Shown here: piece by piece, positions 8,170-16,273 of the stretch
How the letters are laid out: each line of letters begins with the position of its first letter
How positions within the stretch are numbered: position 1 is the stretch's first letter
Made by a program: the position numbers and the translations under genes
The notes under the pieces: generated by a model
Database searches by the model: none
Told to the model about the DNA's origin: nothing
What the model saw: the letters and a program-made list of their open reading frames with translations, nothing else
Assembly: GCF_023558375.1 (NCBI RefSeq)
Contig: NZ_CP083761.1
Location: 5,349,001-5,413,000 of the forward strand
Source of the DNA: Chroococcidiopsis sp. CCMEE 29
GTDB lineage: Bacteria > Cyanobacteriota > Cyanobacteriia > Cyanobacteriales > Chroococcidiopsidaceae
Length of the DNA: 64,000 nucleotides
Direction: 5' to 3'

Positions 8170-10575
8170 ATGGCATCTAAACTCTCAGAAGGGCAAACAG
8201 CTAAAACTAGATTAGGGACGCAACCAGGAGAAGTTGTGGCGCAGGAATTTAAAATCTCCGTGACTCCATTGGAGCAAGGCGACTATCTAATACGGACGGA
8301 AAAAGTTGCGCCTGGTGTACCAGTGGCACAAGAGCAAGTGACCTTACCGCTCAGGGATTGGTTAATTCAGGCGGATCAGCTGTTGAATAATTGTCTAAAT
8401 AATGTTGCTGAAAATTCACTCAATTTAGTCAACCTGGGTCAACAACTTTACAATGCACTGTTTCAAGGTAGCGTGCAAGCTAGCTGGATGAATGCTCAAA
8501 CAATTGCTCAGCAACAGCAAGAGGTATTGCAGCTACGCTTAGGAATAAAAGACCCCCAGTTGGCAAGTCTGCCTTGGGAAATTATTCATGCAGGCGACCG
8601 CTTCCTAGCCACTGACCCATCTATTGCATTTTCTCGCTATCAAGCCAATGCAGCACTAGTAGCACCAGACACCACAAGCACCCTGGCAATGTCAGTACAT
8701 TCCTTGCAGCCAGATGTGGTGAAAGTACTGACGGTAATCGCTTTACCTCACGAGCCAGCTAGTCTCACGCTCAAGCAAGAATTTACGAGACTACAAACAG
8801 AATGTCAAGCACAGCAATCATGTTTTGCCCCTGGTGGTAGCATGACTGCACTTCAAATTACTATCCTAGAGCAGCCAGGACGGGGACAATTGACACAAGC
8901 CTTAGGGCAGGAACAATATCAGGTTCTACACTATATTGGTTTTAGCAACTTAGGAGCTACCGAGGCAGAACTCTACCTAAGCAGTAGTAATGGCTTGACC
9001 GAAACGCTAACTGGAGATCAGCTAGCGGACATGTTAGTAAACAATGGTATCCAGATAGCCATATTTAACTTTATCCATAGAAACTCCCTGACTCCTAGTA
9101 GAATGCCACAGGCAAAGCTGATTGAGAGCCTGATTAAGTATGGCATTAACGGCGTGTTGACAATGGCGGAATGTATTCCCGATGAAGTGGTAGTAGTGAT
9201 TGCCCGGCTATTCTACCGCCACCTCAGCCAAGGGCATCCTGTGGCTCACAATCTTACTCAGGTGCGGCAGGAATTGATTTCTGTCTATGGATTGAACAAA
9301 CTGTACTGGGCTTTACCCATCCTTTACCTCCACCCCAAATATAACGGCTGTGGTGAACTAATAGACTTAGCAACTGGATTAGACGCGTTGGGCGAGGAAG
9401 AATGGGACGATCTAGTTGATGAAATTGAAGATGATGACCCTGGCTATGAAGAGGACGCTGCTTTAGTTGCGGATCTGTTTCGCCAACTCGCTAACCCAGC
9501 ACCAACCACAAATTCACCGATTTCTACTGACGCTCTCGACCATTTATCAGAAATCGCACAGACCAAGGATGAAAATCTCAGCGAGGTAAAAACTCCGGTT
9601 TCTGATACCGCATCGGGTCCCATGGTACAAAAAGATGTAAAGTCCTCCCCTACTTCCCCTGCTCCCCCTGCTCCCCCTGCTCTCCCTGCCTCCTCTGCTC
9701 TCTTTAAAACTCCTGGAATCCGAATTGCCTCAAGCTTGGTGGGAGTTGCCGCGATCGCCCTCCTGGGACTATGGTGGCAAAATCGGGAAACGATATTAGA
9801 GTATTTTTTACGGCCAATTCCCCAATCTTTCCTTGCCAAGATAGCTGACGTCAACTTGAAGACGGCTAGCACCTCCGATATCACTGCGATCGCCGTTGAA
9901 CATTTCCGCAAGGGAAACTTGAGTGCTGGCTATCTGGCTGTTGAAGAACTGTTGAACCGAGGAGCACTGCAAAACGCTAGTAAAGCTCTTGCCGCCTCCC
10001 CGCAGCAAACCAAAACAAGTGCCATCGCTTTTCTTTGGGGACGCTTAACGTGGCAGTTCGTTCAGGTTGGTTACAAAAATTACAGCTTAGATGATGCCCG
10101 CCGTTACTGGGAAGCTGCTGTTAAAGCTCAACCGGATTCCCCACACTACCGCAATGCTTTAGGCTTTGCCTACTACGCCGAAGACAAACTGCAACTAGCC
10201 TATCAAACATGGTTCGAGGCGTTGTACTTAGTGGAAGAACAGCAAGCAGCGAAAATAACCACCTTTACTATATCGACATCAACACTCAACCCATCTCTCA
10301 CCAAGGGGGAAGCAACCAATGCTTATGCTGGTTTAGCGTTGGTACTTCACAAAGCAGCACCAGATCAACCCAAAGATCAACGAGAAAAGTTTGTAAGTAC
10401 AGCAATTAAGCTACGTCAAAAGGTATTGACAGACGATCCAGTTAGTTTCCAGCCACAAAGTTTGGGCAAAAATTGGCTGTGGACAGAGAAGGCAATTCAA
10501 GACTGGCAATCTCTACTCCAACAAAAAAGCGACAACTATGACTTGCAAAAAGGTAGAATCTTTGTTGAGAATTGA
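8170..10575 (+). CDS. CHAT-domain-like membrane protein with TPR-like C-terminus; catalytic residues missing
   Basis: 801 residues. Residues about 90-395 match the CHAT (caspase HetF-associated TPR) fold: LPWEIIHAGDRFLATDPSIA, a VLHYIGFS strand, and a closing IKYGINGVLTMAE/YWALPILYLHP block. In active CHAT peptidases the His lies in a GHG-type motif and the Cys in an NAC-type motif. Here these positions read H254-Y-I-G-F258 and F-N-F-I302, so the dyad is absent and the domain is probably a scaffold. An acidic stretch (EEEWDDLVDEIEDDD) and a Ser/Pro/Ala linker (about 490-512) follow, then one membrane helix (about 517-537) and a helical TPR-like region to the end. The linker is encoded by an intergenic-type purine repeat. 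Downstream of two kinase genes, which suggests a signalling role; this is inference. Confidence 0.8.
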   Translation: MASKLSEGQTAKTRLGTQPGEVVAQEFKISVTPLEQGDYLIRTEKVAPGVPVAQEQVTLPLRDWLIQADQLLNNCLNNVAENSLNLVNLGQQLYNALFQGSVQASWMNAQTIAQQQQEVLQLRLGIKDPQLASLPWEIIHAGDRFLATDPSIAFSRYQANAALVAPDTTSTLAMSVHSLQPDVVKVLTVIALPHEPASLTLKQEFTRLQTECQAQQSCFAPGGSMTALQITILEQPGRGQLTQALGQEQYQVLHYIGFSNLGATEAELYLSSSNGLTETLTGDQLADMLVNNGIQIAIFNFIHRNSLTPSRMPQAKLIESLIKYGINGVLTMAECIPDEVVVVIARLFYRHLSQGHPVAHNLTQVRQELISVYGLNKLYWALPILYLHPKYNGCGELIDLATGLDALGEEEWDDLVDEIEDDDPGYEEDAALVADLFRQLANPAPTTNSPISTDALDHLSEIAQTKDENLSEVKTPVSDTASGPMVQKDVKSSPTSPAPPAPPALPASSALFKTPGIRIASSLVGVAAIALLGLWWQNRETILEYFLRPIPQSFLAKIADVNLKTASTSDITAIAVEHFRKGNLSAGYLAVEELLNRGALQNASKALAASPQQTKTSAIAFLWGRLTWQFVQVGYKNYSLDDARRYWEAAVKAQPDSPHYRNALGFAYYAEDKLQLAYQTWFEALYLVEEQQAAKITTFTISTSTLNPSLTKGEATNAYAGLALVLHKAAPDQPKDQREKFVSTAIKLRQKVLTDDPVSFQPQSLGKNWLWTEKAIQDWQSLLQQKSDNYDLQKGRIFVEN
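9651..9705. repeat. Short tandem repeat inside the CHAT-protein gene
   Basis: The strand reads repeats of CCCCTGCT and CCCCCTGCT, the complement of the GGGGAGCAG-type tandem repeat seen between genes elsewhere in the window (26111, 28127, 34261, 41563, 42961). It is translated in frame as a Ser/Pro/Ala linker just before the membrane helix, so the repeat appears to have been accommodated as a flexible spacer. Confidence 0.7.
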
Positions 10576-10850
10576 GAACTATTAACAAGAAATGACGCTC
10601 CGACGCGGGGACACGGAGACGCGGAGCGTAAAGTGTTCCGAAGCCGCGTCCGGATGCGGAGCATCCAGGGGTCACAGTCCCCCACTGAAAGAAAAGCTTT
10701 CAGTGGCTCCATTACAGGTGGAGCCAGAATCTCCATCTGTAATGTCACCGCGTCACCACGTCTCCCCGTCTGCGCGTCCTCTTCAATTACTTCCCAGGCG
10801 CGCTTTACCTATCCCTAGCTCTCAGAGTGATTTCCTATTTTCTTCTGCTT
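10576..10850. repeat. Cluster of hairpin-forming intergenic repeats
   Basis: The stretch between the CHAT gene and the IS5-type element has GC-rich direct repeats (GACGCGGGGACACGGAGACG, and CGTCACCACGTCTCCCCGTC near 10750) plus strong hairpins. One is at 10682-10706: CCACTGAAAG, loop AAAAG, CTTTCAGTGG. Another begins at about 10704: TGGCTCC paired with GGAGCCA. Open frames here (for example 10592-10852) are repeat-derived and have no protein-like content. I regard it as a non-coding REP-like cluster. Confidence 0.65.
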
Positions 10851-10956
10851 AGAGTAGACCTCCTGCATGAATAGTAGAGCAGTGTGACAGTTAGCAAGAG
10901 AAGACTTGGATAATGGGGTAGAGGCATGGCAGGAATGGAAAAAAGGAGGAGACATC

Positions 10957-11785
10957 GTGCCATACACCGACTTACAACATCTTTCAGCCGCCGAGTTTAA
11001 GCGCCTGTGCGGGGTGAGCCATGAAACCTTTAACGAAATGGTAGAGGTGTTGCGACCACATTTAGAGCGTCAAGGTCGGCGGGGAGGACAGAACAAGCTG
11101 AGTGTGGAAGACCAACTGTTGATGACATTAGAGTATTGGCGCGAATATCGTAGTCAGTTCCATATTGCCATCAGTTGGGGACTGCACGAGACCACGGTAG
11201 GGCGAACATCAAAAAAGTCGAAGACTTGTTGGTTAAGTGCGGCAAGTTTCGGCTGCCAAGTAAACGTCATCTGTATCAGCCAGGCTGTGAGTGGAAAGTT
11301 TTGGTGATAGATGCGAGTGAAATGGAGATTGAGCGCCCCCAAAAAAACAGAAACGCTATTACAGTGGCAAACACAAGTGCCATACGCGCTCAGTTACAAC
11401 TGGTGGTAGCATGGGAAACAGGGCAGATTGTTTGCGTATTAGTTGACAAGGGCAGAACCCACGACTTTAAGTTATTCAAGCGCAGTCGAATTCCATTCAG
11501 AGCGTCGCAGTTGTGTTTAGCTGACCGAGGCTATCAGGGGTTTAGCAAGCTACATAGGGGTGCTTGTACACCAACGAAAAAACCCAAAAAGCAGCCATTG
11601 CCAACGGCAGAAAAGCACCACATCGGGCACTAGCTAAGCTGCGTGTTCGCGTTGAACATGTGATTCGTCGCTTCAAGATTTTCCGCATTTTTGCTGGACG
11701 CTATCGAAATCGTAGAAAGCGGTTCGGTTTACGTTTGAATCTCATTGCTGGTCTGCTCAATTACGAACTGGCACATGCTGCTTGA
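10957..11785 (+). pseudogene. IS5-type DDE transposase with slippery site and a second frameshift
   Basis: The first frame starts best at GTG 10957 (AAGGAGGAGACATC upstream is a strong ribosome site) and reads MPYTDLQHLSAAEFKRLCGV, a typical IS5-type N-terminus. At 11211-11217 the sequence is A AAA AAG in the exact -1 slippery phase; slipping joins GRTSKK to VEDLLVKCGKFRLPS in the next frame, matching the expected protein. That frame carries the first catalytic Asp (VLVIDASEMEIERP) and the second (LCLADRGYQG) but stops at 11631-11633. The end of the protein (HRALAKLRVRVEHVIRRFKI, with the catalytic Glu, to LLNYELAHAA) is in a third frame. The junction near 11612-11630 has no good slippery site, so it looks like a single-base indel. 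The element is probably inactive on its own. Confidence 0.82.
11211..11217 (+). promoter_or_regulatory. Probable programmed -1 ribosomal frameshift site (A_AAA_AAG)
   Basis: The heptamer aligns with the upstream frame as tcA AAA AAG, the required phase for tandem slippage of two lysine tRNAs. Several IS families use exactly this heptamer to make the full transposase from two overlapping frames. Slippage here restores homology-consistent sequence on both sides. No stimulatory structure was verified. Confidence 0.7.
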
Positions 11786-11898
11786 TTCATGCAAGAGGTC
11801 TAGTGATTGAAGAGCGATATACAAACTACCAAATCGTTCCAAGGACGATAAGTAGAGGTAGTTGGAAAGCCTGATAAGTAATCAACCGTAGAAGGGTA

Positions 11899-12426
11899 TC
11901 AATTCTGCACTTCCACCGCTCCCCGAAACATATTCATGCCGCAGGTGAAAATGTACTTCCCTGGCTTTTCTGGGTTGAATTCAACCGTCGTGACTTCATC
12001 TAGTGCTAAGTCAGCAGCAATATGAAAATCAGGGAATAATACCTTTTCTAGACAGCTACTTGGATCGCGGCGCAAGAAGTTGAGCCGTACTAGTTGACCA
12101 ACTTTGACAATCACCCGATCTGGTTCATAGCCACCATCAACATTAATTGTTATCTCTTGTACTCCCTGATGAGATTCAGCCTGCTTCGCTTGCTTTTTAC
12201 TGAAGAGGAACCACCATAGTTCCGAACCAATCAAAATCAAACCGCCTAGAGTTACGCCAACTTTCAATCCTAAAGGTTGCTCAATCCGGCGGAACTGAGT
12301 AGTTACCTCCGCTGAAGCATGCGGTGACATTTTGTGTGACATTTGGGCTGTCGCTACATTTGAGGTCACGCCAAGCAAGAATCCCAAACCAATCAAGCCG
12401 CCAAAAATCTTTTTACTGAACAACAT
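11899..12426 (-). CDS. Cupredoxin-domain protein, membrane-anchored
   Basis: 175 residues. A signal-like hydrophobic stretch (about 8-27) is followed by a Met/His-rich spacer (MSHKMSPHAS), a second membrane segment (about 55-75) and a C-terminal cupredoxin-like beta sandwich (about 90-175). Metal ligand candidates are His in FPDFHI, Cys and Met in FTCGMNM, and Cys in DPSSCLEK. Such proteins bind copper outside the cytoplasmic membrane. The gene is 14 bases downstream of the copper-pump gene on the same strand, so it is almost surely in one operon with the pump and the MerR regulator. It could receive copper exported by the pump or buffer it; this role is inferred from context. Confidence 0.85.
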   Translation of the reverse strand: MLFSKKIFGGLIGLGFLLGVTSNVATAQMSHKMSPHASAEVTTQFRRIEQPLGLKVGVTLGGLILIGSELWWFLFSKKQAKQAESHQGVQEITINVDGGYEPDRVIVKVGQLVRLNFLRRDPSSCLEKVLFPDFHIAADLALDEVTTVEFNPEKPGKYIFTCGMNMFRGAVEVQN

Positions 12427-12440
12427 TGCCTGTAACTTCC

Positions 12441-14708
12441 TTATGGTTGTAAGGTGACTTTAGGTTGAAAGTTACGCAAGCGCAGGGCATTGGTGACAAC
12501 AGAGACCGAACTAAAAGCCATCGCTGCTCCAGCAATGATTGGATTGAGTAGCCAGCCAAAGATGGGGAACAAGATTCCAGCTGCAATCGGAATCCCAGCA
12601 ACGTTGTAAATAAAGGCAAAGAAGAGATTAAGGCGGATGTTGTGGATGGTAGCGCGGCTTAGCTGAATTGCTGTCAAAATCCCTTGGAGGTCGCCAGAAA
12701 TTAGGGTAATATCGCTAGCGGCGATCGCTACATCTGTTCCAGTACCAATTGCCATCCCTACATCTGCTTGAGCCAAGGCAGGCGCATCATTAATCCCATC
12801 GCCTACCATCGCTACAATTTTTCCTTCTTTTTGGAGTGCATATACTTGAGCTGCTTTTTGGTTGGGTCGGACTTCAGCAAAGACGCGCTTGATTCCAACT
12901 TGTTGAGCGATCGCCTCAGCGGTCTGGCGATTATCCCCGGTCAACATCACCACTTCTAGACCTAACTTGTGGAGTGCTCTGACAGCAGCGGCAGAGGAGG
13001 GTTTGAGGGCATCAGCAATTGCCATTAAGCCTTGCACTTGTCCATCTACAGCAATCCAGATAACGGTCTTACCATTAGCTTCCCAGGCATCTTTTTGCTG
13101 TCCAAGAGCGCGAGTGTTAATTCCCAATTCTTCCATCCAGCGTTGCGTACCAATCTGTACTAAATGACTTAAAACCAGACCCTGTACGCCGCTGCCAGCG
13201 ATCGCTTCAAAGTTCTGCACTTCAACTAAATTCACTTGCTGGGATTGAGCATACCTGACTACTGCTTCAGCCAAAGGATGCTCCGACTGACGCTCAACCG
13301 CTGCTGCTAGCTGCAACAGTTTTAACTCATTGCCATTAGCAGTGCCATCAACAGTAACAAAGTCAGTGACAGTCGGTTTTCCCTGCGTGATTGTGCCAGT
13401 TTTATCCAATACAATAGTGCGAATTTTGTGAGCGAGTTCTAGACTGTCCGCTCCCTTGATCAGAATCCCATTCTCTGCCCCTTTGCCCGTGCCAACCATA
13501 ATTGAAGTGGGAGTGGCTAATCCCAAAGCACAGGGACAAGCGATAATTAGCACCCCTACTGTAGTAATTAGGGCAAGGGTTAAGTTGCCCATGAAGTTGA
13601 ACCAAATGACGAAAGTGGCGATCGCAATGGCAATGACTGCGGGGACAAACCATCCTGTTACCCGATCTGCTAATTGCTGAATTGGTGCTTTGGAACCTTG
13701 AGCTTGTTGCACGAGTTTGACGATCTGAGCCAGGAACGTATCTTTTCCGACTCGCGTTGCTCGGAACTTGAAACTACCCGTTTTATTAATCGTGGCTCCA
13801 ATCACTTCATCACCTGGCTGCTTCTTGGCTGGTAAGCTCTCGCCTGTCACCATCGCTTCGTCTATAGTAGAAGTACCTTCAATCACTTCACCATCTACGG
13901 GAATTTTTTCACCCGGTCGCACTAAAATTACATCGTCGATTCTGACTTCTTGGATGGGAATATCCATCTCAATCCCATTGCGGATTACTCTGGCATCCCT
14001 GGCTTGCAGTCCAATTAGTTGGCGAATGGCTTCCGAGGTTTGTCCCTTGGCACGGTTTTCTAGCAGCCGTCCCAGCAGAATTAAAGTAATGACGATAGCA
14101 GAAATTTCATAGTAAACTGCTGGCTCAAGTCCCTGGGCGCGAAACCAGCCAGGGTAAAAGGTGGGAAATAGAGAGTAGAAATAGGCTGCGCTTGTCCCCA
14201 GTGCTACCAGGGTATCCATCGTTGCTGTGTGGCGTTTAAAAGCTTTCCAGGCTCCCTGATAAAAGGATTCTCCACTCCAGAATTGGATCGGGGTCGTCAG
14301 CACTAGCTGCAGCCAGGGGTTGTGTAGCCAAGCCGGAATCCAGGGCAGATGTAACCCTGTCATCATTGGCAGTCCTCCCACGACCAGGATAATACTGATC
14401 GCACCTGCGACCAGAAGCTTACGCTTGAGTTTCCGTGATTCCGCTAGCCGCGCTGCTTTTTCCGCATCATCTTCTCCAGTTATCATCTCCTGTTCCTGGA
14501 GCGAATAGGCGGAGTAGCCTGCTGCATCCACAGCGTTCTGGATTTCCTCTATGTTGGTTTTTCTGGGATCATACTTAACTGTGGCTTGCTCTGCACCAAA
14601 GTTAACGTTGCACTCGCTCACGCCTGGAACGGAGCTAATCACCTCTTCGATGCGGTTAGCACAGGAGGCACAACTCATGCCTCGAAGTTTGAGTGTAAGA
14701 TTATCCAT
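12441..14708 (-). CDS. copA: Heavy-metal P-type ATPase, copper type
   Basis: 755 residues, normal for a single-HMA P1B ATPase. The N-terminal metal-binding domain has Cys13 and Cys16 (GMSCASC). About eight membrane segments are present. Key motifs: TGES (actuator), [11 protein letters not shown] (ion-binding CPC), DKTGTIT (phosphorylated Asp), SEHPLAEA (HP locus) and [16 protein letters not shown]. The last two helices carry YNVAGIP and [15 protein letters not shown], the YN and MxxSS signatures of Cu(I) pumps. It exports copper (possibly silver) from the cytoplasm or across thylakoid membranes at the cost of ATP. It is followed by a cupredoxin gene and preceded by a MerR regulator on the same strand. 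The metal call rests on CPC plus YN/MSS, so it is well supported. Confidence 0.94.
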   Translation of the reverse strand: MDNLTLKLRGMSCASCANRIEEVISSVPGVSECNVNFGAEQATVKYDPRKTNIEEIQNAVDAAGYSAYSLQEQEMITGEDDAEKAARLAESRKLKRKLLVAGAISIILVVGGLPMMTGLHLPWIPAWLHNPWLQLVLTTPIQFWSGESFYQGAWKAFKRHTATMDTLVALGTSAAYFYSLFPTFYPGWFRAQGLEPAVYYEISAIVITLILLGRLLENRAKGQTSEAIRQLIGLQARDARVIRNGIEMDIPIQEVRIDDVILVRPGEKIPVDGEVIEGTSTIDEAMVTGESLPAKKQPGDEVIGATINKTGSFKFRATRVGKDTFLAQIVKLVQQAQGSKAPIQQLADRVTGWFVPAVIAIAIATFVIWFNFMGNLTLALITTVGVLIIACPCALGLATPTSIMVGTGKGAENGILIKGADSLELAHKIRTIVLDKTGTITQGKPTVTDFVTVDGTANGNELKLLQLAAAVERQSEHPLAEAVVRYAQSQQVNLVEVQNFEAIAGSGVQGLVLSHLVQIGTQRWMEELGINTRALGQQKDAWEANGKTVIWIAVDGQVQGLMAIADALKPSSAAAVRALHKLGLEVVMLTGDNRQTAEAIAQQVGIKRVFAEVRPNQKAAQVYALQKEGKIVAMVGDGINDAPALAQADVGMAIGTGTDVAIAASDITLISGDLQGILTAIQLSRATIHNIRLNLFFAFIYNVAGIPIAAGILFPIFGWLLNPIIAGAAMAFSSVSVVTNALRLRNFQPKVTLQP

Positions 14709-14777
14709 AATAACGAACTCCTTTACCAGCCATGGGACTGGCGATTGAGGATGTTAACGCTCAGGCAAGCTGCTCGA

Positions 14778-15275
14778 TCATTTTTTCTTTCCTAGCAACT
14801 TAGTCTGAGTGATGCTGTACTCAACATTGCTGCCTTCAATCAAGCCGCAGATATGTCCTTGTACTTCGCCTGTTTCATCCCACTTGGCAAGTGTGTGTGC
14901 CAATTCTTGGCGGTAGCGCTGCATCTGCTGCATGCGTTCGTCGAGTTCTTGCAGGCGCAGGCGCACGAGTTCGCGGACTTCAGCGCAGGGACTTTGTCCG
15001 GCACGCTTCTCGTCAATGATGCGCTTGATCTCTTCAAGTGAGAAGCCTAAGACCTGCGCTTGCTTGATGAAAGCAAGGCGTTCTAATACCCTGGCGTCGT
15101 ACATCCGGTAACCACTATCGGTACGCTCAGGTTTGTCTAATAAGCCGCTCTTTTCGTAAAACCTGAGCGCTTCAATGCCGATGCCACTGCGCTTCGACAC
15201 TTCGCCAATCTTCAGCATGTGGCGTTGCTGTTCCTCATTGGCAATCTGCACGCTCTTAAAGGCTGGTATTTGCAT
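14778..15275 (-). CDS. MerR-family metal-responsive regulator
   Basis: 165 residues. I keep the start at 15275 because AGAGGTG lies 6-7 bases before that ATG; an internal start at Met20 (MLKIGEVSKRSGIG) would give the usual family N-terminus but has a poorer site. Residues 20-88 are the winged helix-turn-helix, followed by a long dimerisation helix (about 98-132) and a short metal loop. Cys97 (GQSPCAEV) lies where ZntR has Cys79 and MerR has Cys82; Cys143 (GHICGLIEG) lies where the second loop Cys is found. CueR-type copper sensors carry Ser at the first position. So by family rules this looks like a divalent-metal sensor although it sits before a copper-type pump. It activates by untwisting a 20-base-spaced promoter, present just upstream. 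Confidence 0.9.
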   Translation of the reverse strand: MQIPAFKSVQIANEEQQRHMLKIGEVSKRSGIGIEALRFYEKSGLLDKPERTDSGYRMYDARVLERLAFIKQAQVLGFSLEEIKRIIDEKRAGQSPCAEVRELVRLRLQELDERMQQMQRYRQELAHTLAKWDETGEVQGHICGLIEGSNVEYSITQTKLLGKKK

Positions 15276-15307
15276 CTTTTCACCTCTTTCATCCAGCTGA
15301 TAGTCCT

Positions 15308-15339
15308 AGGATAAACTCTGGAGTTAACTCCAGAGTCAA
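15308..15339 (-). promoter_or_regulatory. MerR-type promoter and operator
   Basis: Read on the minus strand: -35 TTGACT (15334-15339), then 20 bases, then -10 TATCCT (15308-15313). The spacer lies inside a perfect 22-base palindrome at 15315-15336 with half ACTCTGGAGTT. An overlong spacer (19-20 bases) with a dyad between the boxes is the hallmark of MerR-activated promoters. Transcription would start near 15301, just upstream of the regulator gene, and run through regulator, pump and cupredoxin. Confidence 0.92.
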
Positions 15340-15442
15340 GAGGGCTGATAGCAAATTCACAATTCTCTACTCGAATACAAAGTTAAACAGTCATAGTTTC
15401 CAAATCTGTTGGATAGCGAAGCTTTGGCATTAACACAGCAAC

Positions 15443-16057
15443 CTAATATTTGCCGCGATCGCGCTCAAGGTCGTAGATTACTTTCTCAACATACCAATCG
15501 ATTGACCGATTGGGATTTTTCATCTTGGCTTGAGATAGCAGACGGTTCGCTGTATCTCGCTCATCATGTAAAAGTCTCAAGAGTTTCTTCTGAAGTTTAC
15601 GACTAGCTTGGCCGATGTGAATCGTACTTTCCTTGCTCTTGTTGCTGAGATTTGCAGAGTGATAAAGAGTTGAACTTGATTTGAAAGGGTTATTGGTCTT
15701 TCTTGAATTCAAAGCAATCCCGATAGCACCACCTACTACTGCTAGTCCTAAAATTATTCCGACTGGACCTACTTTTTCTACCTCTGTAGGAGTATTGGTA
15801 CTAGAACTTGAAGTAAATCCTGATGGATTGACATTACTAATATCATTAGCAGCAGTCAGGGTTGAGGCTGACATTACTAAGTTTGACTTACTCGCTTGTA
15901 CCAATTGATTGTCAATGGGTAAATGATTTCCTAGCTGTTCAATTCCCAGTAGATTTGTAGGCAGAAGTTGCTGTCCTAGAAGGCTTGCCCCAATGCCAAC
16001 CACCAGAAATGACAAAGAAGTTGCTGATTTTTGAAGGAAAAAACTAGAAGAAGACAT
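15443..16057 (-). CDS. Cyanobacterial conserved protein with two membrane segments
   Basis: 204 residues. An N-terminal hydrophobic segment (about 10-32) looks like a signal anchor. A Ser/Thr/Asn-rich spacer follows, then a Gly-rich membrane segment (about 95-115, VGPVGIILGLAVVGGAIGIA), and a basic helical C-terminus (KKLLRLLHDERDTANRLL, then SIDWYVEKVIYDLERDRG). The C-terminal segment resembles a short module found on many cyanobacterial proteins of unknown role, from memory and not checked by a search. I do not recognise a function. Neighbours (MerR operon and nagB) give no clue. Confidence 0.7.
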   Translation of the reverse strand: MSSSSFFLQKSATSLSFLVVGIGASLLGQQLLPTNLLGIEQLGNHLPIDNQLVQASKSNLVMSASTLTAANDISNVNPSGFTSSSSTNTPTEVEKVGPVGIILGLAVVGGAIGIALNSRKTNNPFKSSSTLYHSANLSNKSKESTIHIGQASRKLQKKLLRLLHDERDTANRLLSQAKMKNPNRSIDWYVEKVIYDLERDRGKY

Positions 16058-16273
16058 TGCAGTTTTACCAGCGTTGTGATGATCTACAGCACTACTTTTA
16101 GTGTGATAGAAAAATATGACAAAAAAGTGTCAATTATATTGCCATAATGTGTTGAACAACAGAGACTACCTTGATTGCTGCACTGCAACTAGTAGGTTCA
16201 AATGTAGGAAGGCGATCGCCGGCAAGTGAAGTTGTTGTTTTTTGGGGAAGCGACTTTGGGCTAGTATCAAACC

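Larger units (their letters stand above)
10855..11802 (+). mobile_element. IS5-family-type insertion sequence, complete ends, decayed
   Basis: The ends are 18-base terminal inverted repeats that differ at one position: left tagacctcctgcatgaat at 10855-10872, right (inverted) tagacctcttgcatgaat at 11785-11802. A transposase frame fills the interior. The outermost TA on both sides could be a dinucleotide target duplication, but because TA is its own complement this cannot be distinguished from part of the inverted repeat. Total length about 0.95 kb, normal for an IS5-type element. The transposase carries a probable programmed frameshift and a second disabling one. Confidence 0.85.

Noticed and set aside
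9444-9911. 155-codon minus-strand frame inside the CHAT-like gene
   Set aside because: It is antisense to a well-supported protein and its Gly/Ala-rich middle is the complement of the purine repeat.
10592-10852. Open frames across the repeat cluster before the IS5-type element
   Set aside because: Composition is dictated by repeats and hairpins; no ribosome site or domain.
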